Shown here one piece after another: positions 50,307-62,119 of a DNA stretch of 64,000 bases. Source of the DNA: Xylaria sp. FL1777. Lineage: Eukaryota; Ascomycota; Sordariomycetes; Xylariales; Xylariaceae. How positions within the stretch are numbered: position 1 is the first letter of the stretch; every line of letters begins with the position of its first letter. A program made the position numbers and the translations under genes. The notes beneath the pieces were generated by a model that saw only the letters and a list, made by a program, of their open reading frames with translations, did no database searches and was not told where the DNA came from. Location: the NCBI GenBank assembly GCA_022578965.1, contig MU400636.1, forward strand, positions 48,842 to 112,841, written 5' to 3'.

Positions 50307-50321
50307 AGAACGTACCAGAAC
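50307..50321 (-). promoter_or_regulatory. hsp90: Gapped heat shock element, distal
   Basis: On the plus strand AGAAC-GTACC-AGAAC: two nGAAn pentamers spaced by exactly one 5-bp step, i.e. a second gapped Hsf1-type site in the same promoter. Confidence 0.5.
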
Positions 50322-50340
50322 CGCTCCCCAGTTTCGACGT

Positions 50341-50370
50341 GGTATCGACCGTTATCGACCGCTATCGACG
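50341..50370. repeat. Three 10-bp direct repeats in the hsp90 promoter
   Basis: Three abutting decamers GGTATCGACC, GTTATCGACC and GCTATCGACG share the core TATCGAC at a 10-bp period, one DNA helical turn. They lie between the distal heat shock element and a distal CCAAT box, which suggests a regulatory array for an unidentified factor. Confidence 0.7.
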
Positions 50371-50386
50371 TCCTTCCCCGCCCCAC

Positions 50387-50393
50387 TGATTGG
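50387..50393 (-). promoter_or_regulatory. hsp90: CCAAT box, distal
   Basis: CCAATCA on the coding strand, matching the proximal copy exactly over seven bases. Confidence 0.45.
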
Positions 50394-50967
50394 CCGAAAG
50401 CAGAACTAAGCCCCTCCATACCAGCCCACTAAGCCCACCGGAATGGGGGTTCCTGGCCCTGCTCTGCCCCTCGTTGCCTCACCTACCCGCCCAGCCCACC
50501 TGTTGCTGCAAGCGTTGCCTACGCCTAGGTAGGTACACAGCGGCTCTGTCTCAACTGACGTCCAGTTCTTTCTTTCTACCCAACTGTACCTAAGTACCTG
50601 ATGGGTAACAAGGACAAAAAGGAAAAGGGTCTTGGTGCCAGTTAGGTTTTTATCTTATTAATGTATACCTAGGTACCCTCTCATAAGTGGTAGTCTGGCT
50701 GTAGCTACTTAGTAGTGCATAGGTAAATTCTACACTAACAAAATTCATTCCATTTCTTCGCAGTACCTATAATACAGTACATGACTTCTTTAGCAGCAGG
50801 TACAGAGTCACAGGTGTGGAGTGGCAGTGTTCTCCGGTGTTCAAAATGGCAACTATAGGTACCGTCTTACACCTTCCTGCATCTCTAGGTATAAAAGCTT
50901 GTCCTTTTTCCTCCATTTGTTGCCTCTTCTCTCTTCTTGGCTGGTAAGGCTGATTGCTACCTACATG

Positions 50968-50997
50968 TGTAAGTACCTACTTACCTAGGTACTTACA
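50968..50997. repeat. Inverted repeat built from the TACCTAGGTA motif
   Basis: Twelve-base arms TGTAAGTACCTA and TAGGTACTTACA are exact reverse complements separated by six bases. The right arm overlaps a TACCTAGGTA copy. Confidence 0.8.
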
Positions 50998-52632
50998 TCT
51001 GGCTGCCTACCTCTTACTTATGTAAACAAACAGGTCCAAACAAAGTTGATCTACGGACACAAAATATACCTGGATCAATGCCAAACTGCTACTTTGTGAT
51101 AATTTCACCTTGTAGCAAAGGATTCTTGAATCCCAATAGGTGCCCAGGTGAAATCAAACCAGGATAGACTTCACAATCATGTATAATATTCATTAACACC
51201 TAAATACGTGACAAGGTTCAGCCTGAGCTACCGAAGATATCACGCTTGTGAAGGATATGTCACATGGGGAAACATGCTAGGCAACAGAACTGTTCAGAGA
51301 CATACATTATGAAGCGTCTATGGATATGGTCGACTTCTTGGCTCACATTGGTCCATGGCTTTAATCAACAACACACTCTTTTCATTTCATAAAGTAGGCA
51401 GGTTTGGTAATAGGAGCCTCTTCGTCACACATCTCAATCCCGGCTTTCACCGCTACCTCTAATGGGACCAGGACGGTCTTCCATCTGCTCGAACTCGGCA
51501 GGTTACCGGACCCCCGCGCTAATCAATTAGACTAGTCCTGTGGCAAGAAAAAGCGCCGATTCAAGCTGCTCCCAGGTCCGGATTTACTATCCGGGCTCTA
51601 CACATGCATCAATTCATACCGATGAACACGAATCGGCCGTCTCTTAGGATACCTGGGGGTTCTTTTCGATATAGTCTGCGATGGTAAAGGGTTACCCAGG
51701 AATGAAGTTTCGAGTATACAGATCGTGAGATATCTGGAACTAGATCTTTCGTGGGCAGTCGCAGCAAGATGGATCCCAAGATGATATGGCGGCGATCAGA
51801 GAGTATACTAACCTAGTGTGATATATGTGATATATGCCGTCGGTGTTCCGGACTAGTATCTGGTTCCCTCATATGGTTCCCCCACCTTGCCGGCTTCTCA
51901 GTTAGTTGAGCATCTATCTCGTCGAACACGCTGCTGTTCCACATATCAAGGCTCTGATATAGAGCACACCGCTGGAGAACTTCAGGAGCAAGCTAGGAAG
52001 TCCAATCGGTTTAATCGAAGCTGAGCTGCAATCTCAATCCAAGCTCTAGAATATCAAAGGGATAATACGGATGATGATGTCGTCCGTTGCGGTGTTGTGA
52101 ACTGAGACAGGCGACGAGCAATTCCTCGTTATCCTTGTAAAGAGTCGAAGGCCAACCTAAGATCTTCCGTAGCTCGAAAGCATTCTCACGTAGTATAGTG
52201 CAGATGAGAAGTACCAGTCAACATACTTACGGTGCCTCGAGAGAAAGTCAATCGCGAAGGATCACCGAATAGACTTACCACACCCTAGCGGGTGCATGAG
52301 ATCGTAAGATATGCAGGCGATTCAATACCAGCCAATTTTCGAACTTCGGCATCTTCGCTAGACCCTCTCAAGTGCCCATCTTCCAGGAGATCAGTGTGTA
52401 GGCCCGCCAGCATCCTGCCCACCTGTAGTACACATAAGTCGTATTTTCATGGTTCCCAGTTCTGTTTCGGTGACATGGTTATAATCCGTCAAGGATCGAA
52501 GGGGTTTGGCAACACTACTTAGTATATATTGGACAGAGATTCAAATCGTCGAGATTCGTGGACTTACATACATCATAATGATTTACATCTAACTGCTTCG
52601 CCGTCTCATTCTTGTATCTCAATAAGGTGGCC

Positions 52633-52702
52633 TACACACACACACAGCACACTCTCACACACTCTCACAGACACGCACACACACACACACTCTCTCTCTC
52701 TC
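52633..52702. repeat. Compound CA/CT microsatellite
   Basis: Runs of CA, CTCACA and CT follow one another in gene-free DNA. Confidence 0.9.
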
Positions 52703-55700
52703 GGCATTCATAAGCCCTTTCCAAGTCCCAAGCCGTTAATGAAACAAGAACATCCGTAGCTTTAGGGCACGATGATGAAAGGACTCGTTTAGTCATTAAC
52801 GATAGAGCCATTACTTATCAACTCACTCATAACAGATCGACAGCAAAGACGCTGGTACATAAGAAGCACTTTCATTTTCAAACAAAAGGGGTAGGGGGAA
52901 AGGCATTATACCTGACCGTCATGCTCGGAGTCAGAGATAAGTCAAGCTCTTGCGGAAGCCATTCCTTCGGCTATCAGAATCCCCCAATTCCTTATTTCTA
53001 CAACAGTACTTAGAATAGTTCCACCGAACTCCTGGATAATAGGATATCTGTTACTCGGTGTTCTGTTCCGGTAATGGAGTGTTGCGAGACCAAGGAGATC
53101 ATCTTGATGGCCCTGGAAGCGGTTGCTCTCACGCGCCGGCGTTCCTAATTTGATTTGTCCTTGAAATAGTTGTCCAACTTCGAAATGATCCCAACGTGCT
53201 AGAAACAGGGTTTACAGGTAAGGCTGCGTACTTCGTCTTTATGAAGTTATGCAGTTCTCCTAGGTATCCGAAGTTAATCATAAAAGGGTTTGCTACGATG
53301 TAAGACCGTATCTATCGATCCTGAACACTTATGCCAACTCATCCTTGACACTGGTCTATCGTGGCGACTTCTCAACGTCAAAGAACTATATATACTGAAT
53401 CGAAACCAAGTTCATGGTCAAGTTTATGTCCTCCGCGCTTCACGAACCGGTAGTTTGATTTTGCGAAATAACTGTAAGCGCTGCTGAGAGTATAGGAAGA
53501 GATTCTAGAGGAAAAACTCTGCTACTAAATGCTGTCATAGGATTCGGATCACCTTAACAGGAAGGCATATCTATACCGTCTCGTCAGAGCTATGCGCGTT
53601 GACACATGCGTACTAGAACTCAGAAAAGCTACGACCTCAGTTGTCTAGAGTCAGAAGCATTTTGTCTATGTCGAGACTCCGGGATGTTCTTTTTTCATGT
53701 GACTATATCTGAGTCTCATCGAGAGAGCGTATCTCCCCAGGGATAAGTCGACCTTCAAATGACTCTCTATATGACGACAAGCTCCCCTTGCAGAATCGAG
53801 TGTAGCATCAAAGCCTTTTATGACAGATGTTTAGGATGTAGATATAGAAATACAGACCCGACGGTGATGACAGACTCACTCCATCGCATTGGAAACGTTC
53901 TCATCTCTCGTCGGACGACTGTTCAGCCTTATGACTACCCTCTTATTTTACATAACTGCTAGCGTTAGTTTCGTGCCGTGGTTATTTTTTGCATCTGTTA
54001 TTTTCGAGGGTCGTCTAGAATGAGAGTTAATATGTGCTTACGCAAACATTGTCACGGGCATTGTCTCTCCGCCCTAAACAACGCTGCCGAACATTCGACT
54101 GATTTGAAAATTTGCCATAACCCAGAGCTTAACTTTCGTTCCTCCCGGCTATCTCGCCTATCTAACTCGTCATCATGGTACTTTCCTACTCGAGGAGTTG
54201 AGATCTCGTTGTAGGCGAATAGGGGTACTAGCAACCTAATCAGCGACGTCAGGAGTCTTCGTTACTAAGTTCGAGTTTTGTCGGACTCTATCCTCTAAAC
54301 CGCCTGAGTCCTTGGCTTTAATTAAAAAGTTCGAAACAGTGATTGTATTTGGCTGCGTTTGAATTTGGTAGACTGTGTACTCTTGACTTTTGGCATCTTC
54401 GCTCAGTCTATTCACCTAGGTATATTAGGTATGAGGTATTCAGATTGGGTTTTGGGTTAAGCTATATACATCTCGGTGTCGCTTGTGTAATCGACACTTC
54501 TAGCATGGGCGGACAATCTACAGTCCAGACATAGCTCCATGTTGAATGTTAATATTGATGCCTTTCAAGCAGGACTCCAGACACAAGTACAGCTGAAGTA
54601 TCGAAAGAAACAAAACCATGATCTTGATTACTTATCAGTCGAGGAAAAGCACTTTCAAAGTCATCAAGTATCCACTATTCGTCTACATGCTTCTCACATT
54701 GATTAGGGCTTGCTGCAGTAGCAGCAGCAGTATCAACTGGTAAGTGTGAATTGCGTTTGCTCCGGTCCGTCACGTCAACCCAGTATAATTGCCAACACAC
54801 CGTAACGGGACAATACACCTACGCCACCAGATACCTACCTGGTCTAAATTTAAACCTTCGTTACCTATCGATATAAGATGTTTTCGGCAAGTAACTAAAG
54901 GTCTATATCCACCTCGATACGTCATCGACGGCACAGGCTGCATGTAATTTCACTCTCGCCGAGCTGGCTGCAGGTAGGCTTGCTCCCTCGGGGCTTTATC
55001 GTTGGGGAAATCGGCGACGCGGGAATCATCCTTTTCTATACGCATACTTTCTTACTTACCTTTCCGGGGGCCCCTCTTATCTAGACCGTCGCTACATGTT
55101 TCTGCGGATGAAGGGTCTGTCTGCAGTGGCGTCGGAAGAACCACAGGTATCGCCATACATACATTACGCCAATGGCTAGTTCGTGGTGGATTTGTCTTCG
55201 GCATTTGCGGTGCCTACTTACTTACTTATGCATATCGTACATTTACACTACTCTCGATTAAGAAAGCCATGCTATGCTACATCTGGCTATTTCCATGACC
55301 CGCGGACAAAATGCTGGTCTACGTAGCATAGTGTATGCTACATGACCTCGTTTCAAGATTGAATCGTGATTTGTCACATTCCCGGTCCTCTCCAGCGAAG
55401 GCAAACAACTACCTGCCTAGGTAACTATACTAGATACTCTCTTCCCTTATTCCAAATGCGTTGTTCGAGACCACTATTCAAGTGTTATTACGTAGTAGAA
55501 TAGCAAAGTCACGAACAGTATAACAGTAGCTTCACAATTTCTACTTCCAGCCAAGGGCTGCTCTCACAGAGGAACCAGCACCTATCGTGACGTGCTGGAA
55601 AGGGTACGTTTTGATCGAAGGCCAGCCACCAAGCTTCATCACGGCTTCATGGCAGTAAAACGGCTGAACCGGCCTCTCGGGACCGATATTGTCTTCGGTT

Positions 55701-56385
55701 CGGCACTCGTGCGCCAGACACTCTCCTTATTTGCTGAGGCAGGGGATAGTCCCACTAGGCGTTTCCCGAGCGCCTGGTTGATTGGCTATATGTTACTACC
55801 TTCTCCAACATCGAGGGGCTGTAGTTATTTTACTAGTATATTTTTCTACGTACGCAGTACGTAAGTAATAACGCACAGGCATCTTCCGCCTCTTGCCTGC
55901 CCGCCAACCGAGTATCTTTCTATAATTAGGAGCATGGCGTTACACATAGCATACGCGGTAGATATCCCCCTCAAGGTCGATTCTCGGCTAGAATGGCATA
56001 TGTTGGGATCGAGGAGTTGAGACAATCTTGAAGCAACCCAACCTGGGTTGCTTACTTCGGCAGCTTATATTACACCACGTTATACATGCGCTGCGTGCGT
56101 ATATTATGTTATACATGTATGATGCACTCGTTAGGCTAGTCAATGCGAACCTTCTGTCTTTCCGCCCCCCCTATTTCACGCATCTTAGCGCATGCATGCA
56201 GGGCGTTTGATGACACCAACTACCAACAAACTGGACTAGCAAACAACCAGTCCGGAGGGCCAGGTCATCAATCGAACCAGAAGAAAAAGCAAAAGACTAC
56301 GTGAGTAGAGTGCATATCGACGTGTCAAAGTTCGGCAGGCTGCAGTCTTACTGCATTCCCCGGTTTTATCCCAGTCTTTGTGTAT

Positions 56386-56411
56386 CTGTACCAAGGTGCA
56401 ACTTGGTACAG
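56386..56411. repeat. Perfect 10-bp inverted repeat (hairpin)
   Basis: Arms CTGTACCAAG and CTTGGTACAG are exact reverse complements around a six-base loop. No T run follows, and no gene end is nearby, so its role is unknown. Confidence 0.8.
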
Positions 56412-57379
56412 CAGATGTTAGACTGGGTCCTACCCGGCCTGTCTACGCAGTAAGTATTGGAGAAACCTCGTTCTCTGAAGAACTCCTGGGCAATAGTACC
56501 ACTATTGTTGGGGACTAAGCATGGGGGCCACAAAGAAGTGTGCAAGCTAGTATAGATTGTTGGTTGCGATTTGAATGCCCACTTTGTCCCGCCTTAATAG
56601 GTAGGTAGTCAGCAGTTGCGAATAATCAAACGTGTTTTGGATGGACACAGTGGATTTGCAAGACAACGGTGTAATGTGTCCGACCTTCGGTTTATCAAAT
56701 ACTGTATTACCAACTCTCATTTCACACAATCAACCATCCGCGGTAGTATGGGGGCTTCTCTCACTCCGCCACCCGCAAAATACCACGATAATACCAATGC
56801 GGAGGGGAAAATAACGGTCCGAATATATTCGGCAACTGTATCCCGACCCACACCTGATTGTGTCTTGCATGACATGTCTGCATCTCGTCTTACATAGTGT
56901 AGGTAACTCAATCGAAACCTGGGTATCATGCCCGTGATAGAGAAACGTCTCCAATAGGAGCTGGGCGAAACGACTGGTGCTAGCGCGATGTGCGGCTCAG
57001 CTGCCCAATTGTGTGTGTGGCGCCGCTGCTCTGGTGTCCCTAGAATATACTGGCTTCTGTCCCGCCCACTTCTGCTTACCCGTGGCGGTCTGTTCAGCTA
57101 GACGTGGACTGCGACTTTCGAGTAGAGGGTATCTGTATACCCTCATGGTGAAATAAGTCACTGGCTAGAGCTGTATTGTAGCTCGGTTTTGCGCATGATC
57201 GTGGTGACCTTACGTGAGACAAATGCCAATATCGGGCCATCGATTTGAATAGCCGCGTAATCCTTCAGATGTTATTGCGACTTGCTGGTACGATGAATCA
57301 TCGTGGGAGAATTGCTTGTTGCCAAGCAACCTGCTCCGAATCCCTCCTGGGATATGATAACCAACCAAAATTAGTATTT

Positions 57380-59180
57380 TTATTGCAAAGCAACCTCATG
57401 CACCCTTTCCCACTGTTTGGGGATCAGTTCGAGTGACTTTCTCCATCTTCTGTGTGTCTCATCGGCCCTCAACGTATCGCCTGCCTCACGATACCAAGTC
57501 TCTAATTTTTCGAACTCGCCCATAAAATATCCTAAGTCGGGGTCCCATTTACCTTCCGACAACTTGCAGACTTGCTCCATGTAGTATACGGAGGCCTGGT
57601 GTTTGGGGCTGCTTATCGGGTCCCCTGGTTTGAAATCTGCGCGGTAATAATTCGCGAGCGCGTTCAGGGCAATATAGACGAAAAAATCGACATTATATGC
57701 GAATTTCTTTGTCTTTTCGAGCACGGACTCTGCGAGCTCATGAACCCTCTCACCTTGCCAATTGCTCTGCGTACCCAAAATTAGAAGTTCACTGGCCTCG
57801 TAGATTGCCATTTCCTCGGGGACTCGCGGCTTTGTACCCTGAGTCAGACGATTCCAGTCGCATCTATTTTGAAGACGGCGGTAAGGTCCTTGCTTGTACT
57901 GGTATGCTCGCGGAATAAAGATCACTGGGTAAAGTCGGGCTATTGTCCCCTCGGGGAGACCTGAACTTTGCTCATCAATTAGTAGGAGCCTTTCGGTACA
58001 CTCGAAGATCAGATTCCAGTATTCGTCGAAATCATGAGTATTGATGAACTTAGATATTCCCTGGAATAGTCGGGCGAGTGGGCCGTCGGCTTTGATGGTG
58101 GCAGAATACGCAGCTAAATATCTCCACACTTCTTTTATTATTCCCTTGTTGTAGGCATCCAGGTGAAACAAGAACAGGTGGAGTAGACCATAAATGGATG
58201 GTCTAGTGACCATTAAATGTAGCGACTTGAAGCCTTGTTCACACATTACGCCGCCCCTATCGTAATGCCCAACGTGGAACAGCCAATCTGCATTCGTTAT
58301 ATCCGTAATGGCACACCGTAATGCGTCGCCACGATAGACAGCAGAAGATGTCACGAGAGGAAAGTCGGAAGGGCAGTATGGATTCCATGCTAGATCTCTG
58401 GTAGTCTGAAGCACGAGCTCCTGTAACGACAGCGCGCCTCCTGCTTGGATAATCAGGGGTGTTTCGGGGGGCGGCGTAACACACCGAAGATGCTCTGGTA
58501 GGCTCTCGGCTATACCCGGTTCTGCGAGGTCATACTGCGAGATTCCTTTGCGCTTGAGGTACGCATCAATGGCAATTTCGCGCCCGTTTCGTTGGAAGGT
58601 TGTCCGCTTGCCGAGAGCGTTTCGTTGGCGCTGGACTTGGAGCATCGTGACAACTTCGCGTTTGCTGTTATTCTTGCTGAAACCCCACTTGTCGAACCGC
58701 GACTTGTACATCCTTACACTAACCATCTTGTTAGGCGGTCATAGTAGCTAGAATGTCGAAGAGGTGACAGGTGACTCACGTAGCCCTAAACCCCCTCTGG
58801 CGCATGATGGCCATGACCTCCTTCAGTGGCCGGTTCTCGTCCAGATATAATCTCCGTATCTCTGCCTTATGCGATTCCCATACCTGGGCTGTGTGCTGCT
58901 GCGAGCGGTATGCCTCGCCTGTTTGGGACGAGAAGACCGACTGCATCTGAGTCGGGGTAGGCTTTGCTGGTTCGGCGTCATGGCTACGGATGGCAGCAGG
59001 TTCGCTGGGCGGTGACTGCGCGGGCGGCGATTGAGTAGACTGAGGCGACAGAGTCGAGGGCGGCGTGAGAACCGGAGAGGGCAGGACGGGGCTGCGCTGA
59101 GGCCGATGCGCAACCACCAGGGGCGGGCTGGGCGTGCTCATGAGCACATAGTTGTTGGCAACGAAGACGTACTCGTTCAT
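57380..59180 (-). CDS. Clr5-domain protein
   Basis: Predicted nuclear protein of about 579 residues from exons 59180-58780 and 58718-57380, joined in phase across a 61-nt intron. The Clr5 domain (about residues 101-151) spans the junction. It reads WESHKAEIRRLYLDENRPL, then KEVMAIMRQRGF, MYKSRFDKWGFSKN. The domain is named after fission-yeast Clr5, linked to heterochromatic silencing, and is common in filamentous ascomycetes at the N-terminus of poorly characterised proteins. Upstream is a Pro/Ser-rich segment with PQSTQSPPAQSPPSEP-like runs. The rest is mostly helical with no recognised domain, including RKSLELIPKQW near the end. The ATG at 59180 has the context CACCATGA; one at 59141 is a possible alternative. 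Function remains unknown. Confidence 0.85.
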
Positions 59181-59661
59181 GGTGATGCGGGATGCGGGAT
59201 GCGGGCTCGCTGCCCCTCAAGCAAAGATGGCCAAGTGATGGGACTGCTGGCTGCTGTATTTATTATGCTCGGCGTAGGCGAAGAAATGGGCAATCAAGAG
59301 TCTGGGGGAGCCTGGGCGATCGCAACGGATCGTAGGCGAGTGAAATATAATATAATTTGATGCAGTGATACAGACGTACAGTACAGTACACGTGTGGTGT
59401 AGCCTGTTGGCTGTACTGCGTACTGCTGGATGTACTGCGTAGGTAATGCAACTTGAGCCGGCAGAAAAACAGGAACAGGGGAGCTGGAAATCACCGGTGG
59501 AATCAAGGGGGCCCGGTCGTACGAGCGTCGAGGAACGCCAGGGAAGCAAGGGAAGGGAAGCAAGGGATTCAATCTCGCGGTGGGGTCGGCAATACCCAGC
59601 AATACCTAATCAATTTACCAACTATCTACATGTACTCTCGCTTGGCCAGTGACACCTCTCT

Positions 59662-59686
59662 CCTACTATAGTAGTACTATAGTAGG
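59662..59686. repeat. Perfect 25-bp palindrome around one G
   Basis: The 12-base arms CCTACTATAGTA and TACTATAGTAGG are exact reverse complements with a single central G. It lies about 480 bases upstream of the Clr5 gene start, close to tandem TAGG repeats at 59743-59755. Confidence 0.85.
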
Positions 59687-60741
59687 TATGGGATGTCCTA
59701 CGCAGCACCGAGTACACACGTATGTATACTTCGAGTTGTAGTATAGGTAGGTAGGTCGACGGGCGCGCCGAGTACTGTGCTGTCAAGGCCGCAATCTAGA
59801 TCGCCAGTCAATGAAGTACTAGTGCTCGCATGGTAGGCAATTGCATTTGCTGGGTACGCGTCAAAGTGTTGTGTTTGGGTGGTTCCATCGGGTTTGGCCC
59901 AGATGAGGAGCTGCCTCTCTGGACGAGTGTCGCCCCTCTAGTCACACCCAGCACCCTTCTTTATTAGATCTTGGTACAATAGACTCTCCCAGTGCTACCT
60001 ACCACTGCAGGCCGCTGCAAGACAAAGAGGCGCCAATGAGAGAGGTCGGTCTCCGGTCTGGATGATGACGTTGGGATAAAGAAGGCATCTGAGCGGCCCC
60101 GGAAATGGCTGGCTCGAACAAGGCAGGGTTCAGAAAGCTTCCATGCAGAATAATCGAAAAAGATGCAGGGTCAAGAGGGGTGTTCTGCTGCACAACGGCC
60201 GTGCTTGAAGCCGTCAAGCCGTGATCCTTCCTGTGTCGGTTTTGGCTGCTCCCCCCAAGAGCGCCATCCGGCCTTGCGGGACAACTACCGTGGTGGAAGC
60301 GCGAGGACCGTGTCCAGCGAATCCCAGAGCCCAGGCCCCTGACAGATCTGGGTTGATCTAGACAAAAGTCCCTCGTTGCCGCTTTGGGAACGACGGCCCG
60401 CCAATCATGTGTGGCTTCAAGTGCCAGCTCCGTGGTGCCCGTTGAGGTTGCTCTCATCTCGGGACGTCGCGAGCCACAAGAGAGGCACACGGGCTTTCTG
60501 ATTTGTTCGGTATCGACATGAGAGAATGACGGTCCAGGGTGAGAGCTAGGCATGGGATGGCATTCCCTGCTGCCACGAGGGACATCCGATCAAGAATCCG
60601 ATCGATCATCGGACAAGCAAAAACCGAAACTTACACTAGACCAGGTAAGCTGTGGAAGCAAACACTTGAGCTCCACAGTTTCATATCAAAAAGGGTGCCA
60701 AAGCTCTGCCATACGTGTAACATCTCATCTGAAGAGCATCT

Positions 60742-60768
60742 AGTGTAGACAGTGTAGACAGTGTAGAA
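60742..60768. repeat. 9-bp tandem repeat, three copies
   Basis: AGTGTAGAC occurs twice, followed by AGTGTAGAA, and then a doubled ACACCAGA. Non-coding. Confidence 0.8.
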
Positions 60769-61160
60769 CACCAGAACACCAGAAGATTAGGTGTTACCTA
60801 TCAAAAAATAAAAAGCCTCATGAATCATGCTACAAACACCTGTCCTCCCTACGGCCTCGGTATTCTAACTATTCTATGTTGGAAATTTGTGGCTCACTAA
60901 TAAGAAATTGAGCTTAAGCTATCAGGCATCATGCAGTGGTTCTTTTATTTTCGTGAAGGAATTGCGCCTTGATGTGAATCGGCGCCACTGGCCTCCATTC
61001 CTCTTCGTTTCTCCAAAGCCGTTAGTCGCGGCTATATCATCAAATTGTACGATCAAAGGTTGTCACGAAAGTTGCTACGTGCATGTAGTAGCTAGGGCAG
61101 GCTAAAAATGTTGTTTTCCCTTGGGTTCTGTTAGCTTAGGAGGGCAAAATTCTCCAAGCC

Positions 61161-62119
61161 CTACGGATTCGGATTCGGATTCTGGTCCTGGTTCTCGTTC
61201 GCGACGCCATCGTTTTGTACCTTCTTATCATCTGCCTTCTTATCATCTCTCCGTGTGAGAATGTCGTCTATGATGCCCATTTCTTTGGCTTCTTGCGCAG
61301 TGAGGTATTTATCACGCTCCATCATGTCCTCCATCTCTTTGAGCGTGTACTTCTCATGTCCAACTGCTGCGTTGAGGTGTTTCCTGTATATTTCGTTGAC
61401 CTGTTCCCGTGTGCGTTGGATCTGACTTGCGTAGATCAGGATGTCACTCGCCGGCCCTTGGGTCCCGCCAAGTGGCTGGTGTATCATGATACTACTATGG
61501 GGCAAGGCGAATCGTTTCCCTTTCTCACCACCAACAAGCAGTAGCGAACCCATAGATGCCGCCTGGCCTAGACACACTGTTGACACTGGTGATCGAATGT
61601 AGCTCATGGTATCGTATATGGCGAGTCCTGCAGTGACGGAGCCGCCGGGCGAATGGATATACATGGTAATCGGCTTGTCCGGGTTGTCGGATTCAAGCCA
61701 TAATAGTTGCGCGACAATGGAGGCAGAGATGGTGTCGTCGATTGCGCCGTTGAGGCAAATGATACGTTCCTGGAGGCCCCTCGAGGTCAGCTGGGTCGCC
61801 ATGCCTGGGCGGAAGCTCAACGTACCTGTAGCAACTTTGAGAAGATGTCGTCTGCGCGTGGAAAATCAGCTTTCGTCCAGCCCGAGCGCTCGAATTGACT
61901 ACAAACATGTTCGCCAGCCACCAGACTACATGATCAGCCTACCACCGACGGAGTAGCGACGAGTGACTCCCTTACAGTGACTTCAGTTATATACGGTAAA
62001 GGAATGGAACCCTGGGGAGCCTGGAATTGAAATGGCTTTGCTGCGACGTGGGAGAAGGACCTGGCCTGGTTAGCTGGGAGGTTTCGAACCAACCGCCAGG
62101 CTGAACGCTGACAGTTCAT
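61161..62119 (-). CDS. clpP: Mitochondrial ATP-dependent Clp protease proteolytic subunit
   Basis: Serine protease of the mitochondrial matrix, about 265 residues, partner of the ClpX ATPase. Exons are 62119-61976, 61925-61907 (19 nt), 61851-61826 (26 nt) and 61769-61161, all in phase. The N-terminus MNCQRSAWRLVRNLPANQ is Arg-rich and free of acidic residues, a mitochondrial targeting sequence. The mature part begins PLPYITEVT, and the two microexons encode SGGWRTYDIFSKLLQ, the handle leading to ERIICLNGAIDD. Catalytic residues are Ser135 in GQAASMG, His160 in IMIHQPLGG and Asp216 in ERDKYLTAQE. The tail is Asn/Asp/Gln/Pro-rich. An ATG at 62248 is also in frame, but its product would lack a targeting signal at its very start. 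The apparent ATG at 61820 lies inside the third intron and is false. Confidence 0.93.

Larger units (their letters stand above)
50400..57379. other. Gene-poor 7-kb stretch
   Basis: No gene could be supported. All frames are under about 100 codons and without motifs. The left 600 bases carry several TACCTAGGTA motifs and an inverted repeat. A CA/CT microsatellite lies at 52633-52702 and a hairpin-forming repeat at 56386-56411. Composition is balanced, unlike the block after 62430. Confidence 0.45.
59181..61160. other. Intergenic: Clr5 gene promoter to clpP 3' side
   Basis: No gene is supported. A 184-codon GC-rich frame at 59999-60553 (-) starts with ATG but has no motif and a composition typical of chance frames. 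A perfect 25-bp palindrome and a 9-bp tandem repeat are present. Confidence 0.45.

Noticed and set aside
59999..60553. 184-codon GC-rich frame on the minus strand
   Set aside because: No motif or signal peptide, Ser/Pro/Arg-heavy composition typical of chance frames in GC-rich DNA.
61770..61820. Start of ClpP at the ATG at 61820
   Set aside because: This segment is bounded by GTACGT and CAG and falls in an intron; the spliced handle matches the family far better.
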